Shown here: positions 25,778-27,235 of the stretch, one piece after another
Layout: each line of letters begins with the position of its first letter
Numbering within the stretch: the stretch's first letter is position 1
Origin: an uncultured Oscillospiraceae bacterium
GTDB lineage: Bacteria; Bacillota; Clostridia; Oscillospirales; Oscillospiraceae
Reading direction: 5' to 3'
Length of the DNA stretch: 27,235 nt
NCBI GenBank assembly: GCA_900763995.1
Contig: CAAFMK010000130.1
Location: 1-27,235 of the forward strand
Program-made: the position numbers and the translations under genes
Notes under the pieces: model-generated
Seen by the model: the letters and a program-made list of their open reading frames with translations, nothing else
What the model was told of the DNA's origin: nothing
Databases searched by the model: none

Positions 25778-25806
25778 TTGCCCTTTTGTCCCATTTGTGC
25801 TATGAT
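25778..25806 (+). promoter_or_regulatory. Promoter of the PrsA-like foldase gene
   Basis: TTGCCC (25778-25783), a 17-base spacer and TATGAT (25801-25806) lie in the 90-base gap after mfd, 50 bases before the lipoprotein start. The -10 is good and the -35 moderate. No terminator is visible after mfd, so readthrough is also possible. Confidence 0.55.
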
Positions 25807-25855
25807 AAACCTTGCTTTTATCCACTTTTGAACCAGGAAAGGAACTAAACAACAC

Positions 25856-27157
25856 ATGGATATGAAAAAAAGACTGCTTGCCTGCGGACTGGTGCTTGCA
25901 ATGACCGTGTCTGCACTTTCTGGCTGCGGTAAGGACAACGGCTCCAGCAGCTCCTCCGGCCAGAGCAGCTCATCTGCCCCTGCTGCCATAGACCTATCCA
26001 CAGTAAAAGACCCCTATCTGACCACCTCCGGTCTGGCCGGGGATGCTGTGGTGGCCAAGGTGGGCGAGGTGGAGGTGACCGCCGCCGAGCTGCTGTACTG
26101 GATCAACTATGGCATTGAGCTCTCCCTGGCCCAGTACGGAGGTAAGATGGTGGAGCTGCCCTGGGATGCAGATCTGGGTGGGATGACCATGGCGGATCAG
26201 ATGAAGCAGAGCGCCCTGAACGCCGCCGCCTTCTACGCCCTGATCCCCACCATTGCCCAGCAGGAGGGGCTGAGTGTCAACCAGGAGACCATGGATGAGC
26301 TCAACCGCCAGCGGGAGCAGGCCATTGCCACACTGGGCAGTGAGGAGGTGGCAGAGCACTCCTTCTGGCACCAGATGATCACCTGGGATCTGCTGTCTGA
26401 GCTCAGCCAGCGGGGAGATCTCCACCTCCAGCTTCAGGAGCTCTATTTTGGTGAGGGCAGTGAGAACTACCCCACCGATGCTGAGGTGCTGGCCTACGCC
26501 CAGGATGAACTGGGGGTCTACCGGGCCAAGCACATCCTCATCAGCACCCGGGACGAGAACGACCAGCCTCTGGACGATGCCGCCATTGCAGAGAAAAAGG
26601 CCAAGGCCGACGACCTGATCGCCCAGATCCGGGCAGCAGATGACCCCATTGCTATGTTTGATACCCTGATGCACGAGCACAGCGAGGACCCCGGTTTGAT
26701 CACTGCCCCAGAGGGGTACACCACCCAGAAGGGCCAGATGGTGCCCCAGTTTGAAGATACCGCTCTGTCTTTGAAGGATGGGGAGATCAGCGACCCGGTG
26801 GAGAGCCAGTTTGGCTACCACATCATTCTCCGTCTGCCCATCTCCCCGGATAACTACCGCAGCCAGCTGGTGGCCCAGCTGATGCAGACCAAGACTGACC
26901 AGTGGCTGGAGGAGTACGGCGTCCAGACCACCGAGAACTACGATAAAATCGATGTTGCCCAGTTCAACAACAAGGTACGCTCTATGCAGCTGTCCATCCA
27001 GAATGAGATCAACGCCGTACTTCAGGCCCAGCAGGAGGGCAGCGGCGCTGGCAGTTCTGACAGTTCCTCCGCCCCGGCCTCTTCCCAGCCAGATGGCAGC
27101 GGCGCTGCCTCCGCTGATAGTGCTTCTGCTCCAGCCTCCTCCCAGCCAGAGGGATAA
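25856..27157 (+). CDS. prsA: PrsA-like peptidyl-prolyl isomerase (parvulin) lipoprotein
   Basis: This is an extracytoplasmic foldase anchored to the membrane, expected to help secreted proteins fold. The 433-residue protein has a lipoprotein signal peptide with a lipobox ending LSGC (Cys24), then a Ser-rich spacer (about 28-42). A SurA/PrsA-like helical N-domain follows, then a PPIC/parvulin domain (about 223-327). That domain has YRAKHILIST, SEDPG, KGQMVPQFEDTALSLKDGEI and FGYHIILRL, all family motifs. The C-terminus is a Ser/Ala/Pro-rich tail made of two 19-residue repeats (about 395-432). The ATG has AGGAAAGGA 12 bases upstream; a second ATG two codons later is also possible. The stop codon lies only eight bases before adapter sequence, so the gene appears complete but its 3' flank is unknown. 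Confidence 0.9.
   Translation: MDMKKRLLACGLVLAMTVSALSGCGKDNGSSSSSGQSSSSAPAAIDLSTVKDPYLTTSGLAGDAVVAKVGEVEVTAAELLYWINYGIELSLAQYGGKMVELPWDADLGGMTMADQMKQSALNAAAFYALIPTIAQQEGLSVNQETMDELNRQREQAIATLGSEEVAEHSFWHQMITWDLLSELSQRGDLHLQLQELYFGEGSENYPTDAEVLAYAQDELGVYRAKHILISTRDENDQPLDDAAIAEKKAKADDLIAQIRAADDPIAMFDTLMHEHSEDPGLITAPEGYTTQKGQMVPQFEDTALSLKDGEISDPVESQFGYHIILRLPISPDNYRSQLVAQLMQTKTDQWLEEYGVQTTENYDKIDVAQFNNKVRSMQLSIQNEINAVLQAQQEGSGAGSSDSSSAPASSQPDGSGAASADSASAPASSQPEG
27038..27151 (+). repeat. 57-base tandem duplication in the tail of the foldase gene
   Basis: Two units of 57 bases (27038-27094 and 27095-27151) both begin GGCAGCGGCGCTG. They encode 19-residue repeats of the form GSGA...APASSQP(D/E). 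The copies differ at several bases, so this is an old duplication rather than a simple assembly stutter. It lies just inside the right end of the genuine sequence. Confidence 0.7.
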
Positions 27158-27165
27158 GCTTTTTT

Positions 27166-27235
27166 AGATCGGAAGAGCACACGTCTGAACTCCAGTCACG
27201 GCTACATCTCGTATGCCGTCTTCTGCTTGAAAAAA
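27166..27235 (+). other. Illumina TruSeq adapter (sequencing artefact, not genomic)
   Basis: The sequence from 27166 begins AGATCGGAAGAGCACACG and matches the 34-base TruSeq read-1 adapter stub to 27199. The six-base index GGCTAC follows (27200-27205; TruSeq LT index 11). After it comes the P7 flow-cell end beginning ATCTCGTATGCCG (27206-27229), then six As. Order, length and content match an untrimmed adapter read. Genuine genomic sequence stops at or just before 27165. Confidence 0.99.

Noticed and set aside
27158..27165. T-run after the foldase gene as a terminator
   Set aside because: No stem precedes it and adapter sequence begins at once, so the natural downstream sequence is unknown.

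Overview
The window looks like one complete contig from a GC-rich, spore-forming member of the Clostridia. It carries a GerA-type germinant receptor operon and spoIIP. It also has the Firmicutes division genes sepF and divIVA, lipoboxed lipoproteins, strong AGGAGG ribosome-binding sites and no outer-membrane genes. Codon style and gene order suggest the Oscillospiraceae (Flavonifractor / Pseudoflavonifractor / Oscillibacter-like), but that placement is inference. Both ends are artificial. The left end stops inside a tandem array of rRNA-type promoters pointing off the contig. The last 70 bases (27166-27235) are an Illumina TruSeq adapter, not genome.

Left third (1-8104, all minus strand): spoIIP with a candidate sigma-E promoter and a clear intrinsic terminator; a P2A-type Ca2+ ATPase; the receptor operon in A-C-B order, whose A and C genes overlap by four bases; then, with no spacing, the rRNA-type promoter array. 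The stop codon of the B gene lies inside the first -35 box. The leader of the receptor A gene folds into a hairpin that would hide its Shine-Dalgarno sequence and also resembles a terminator for the ATPase.

Middle (8198-19066, plus strand): a housekeeping run of miaB, mutS, mutL, miaA and hfq (tRNA A37 modification, mismatch repair, RNA chaperone). An HlyD-like membrane adaptor, the YggS/YlmE PLP protein, sepF and divIVA follow. Gaps are short and there is one strong vegetative promoter in front of miaB. The run ends at a perfect 19-bp inverted repeat.

Right third: a two-gene minus-strand operon of unknown function (a three-TM membrane protein and a Sel1-repeat protein) with its own good promoter. 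This is the only accessory-looking module in the window. Divergent from it are mfd and a PrsA-like foldase lipoprotein, each with a visible promoter.

There is no stretch longer than 300 bases without a gene. I saw no tRNA, rRNA, CRISPR array, insertion sequence, prophage gene or recognised defence system. I did not find a convincing new biological system. The best leads are the Sel1/membrane operon, the receptor leader hairpin and the fused receptor / rRNA-promoter junction.
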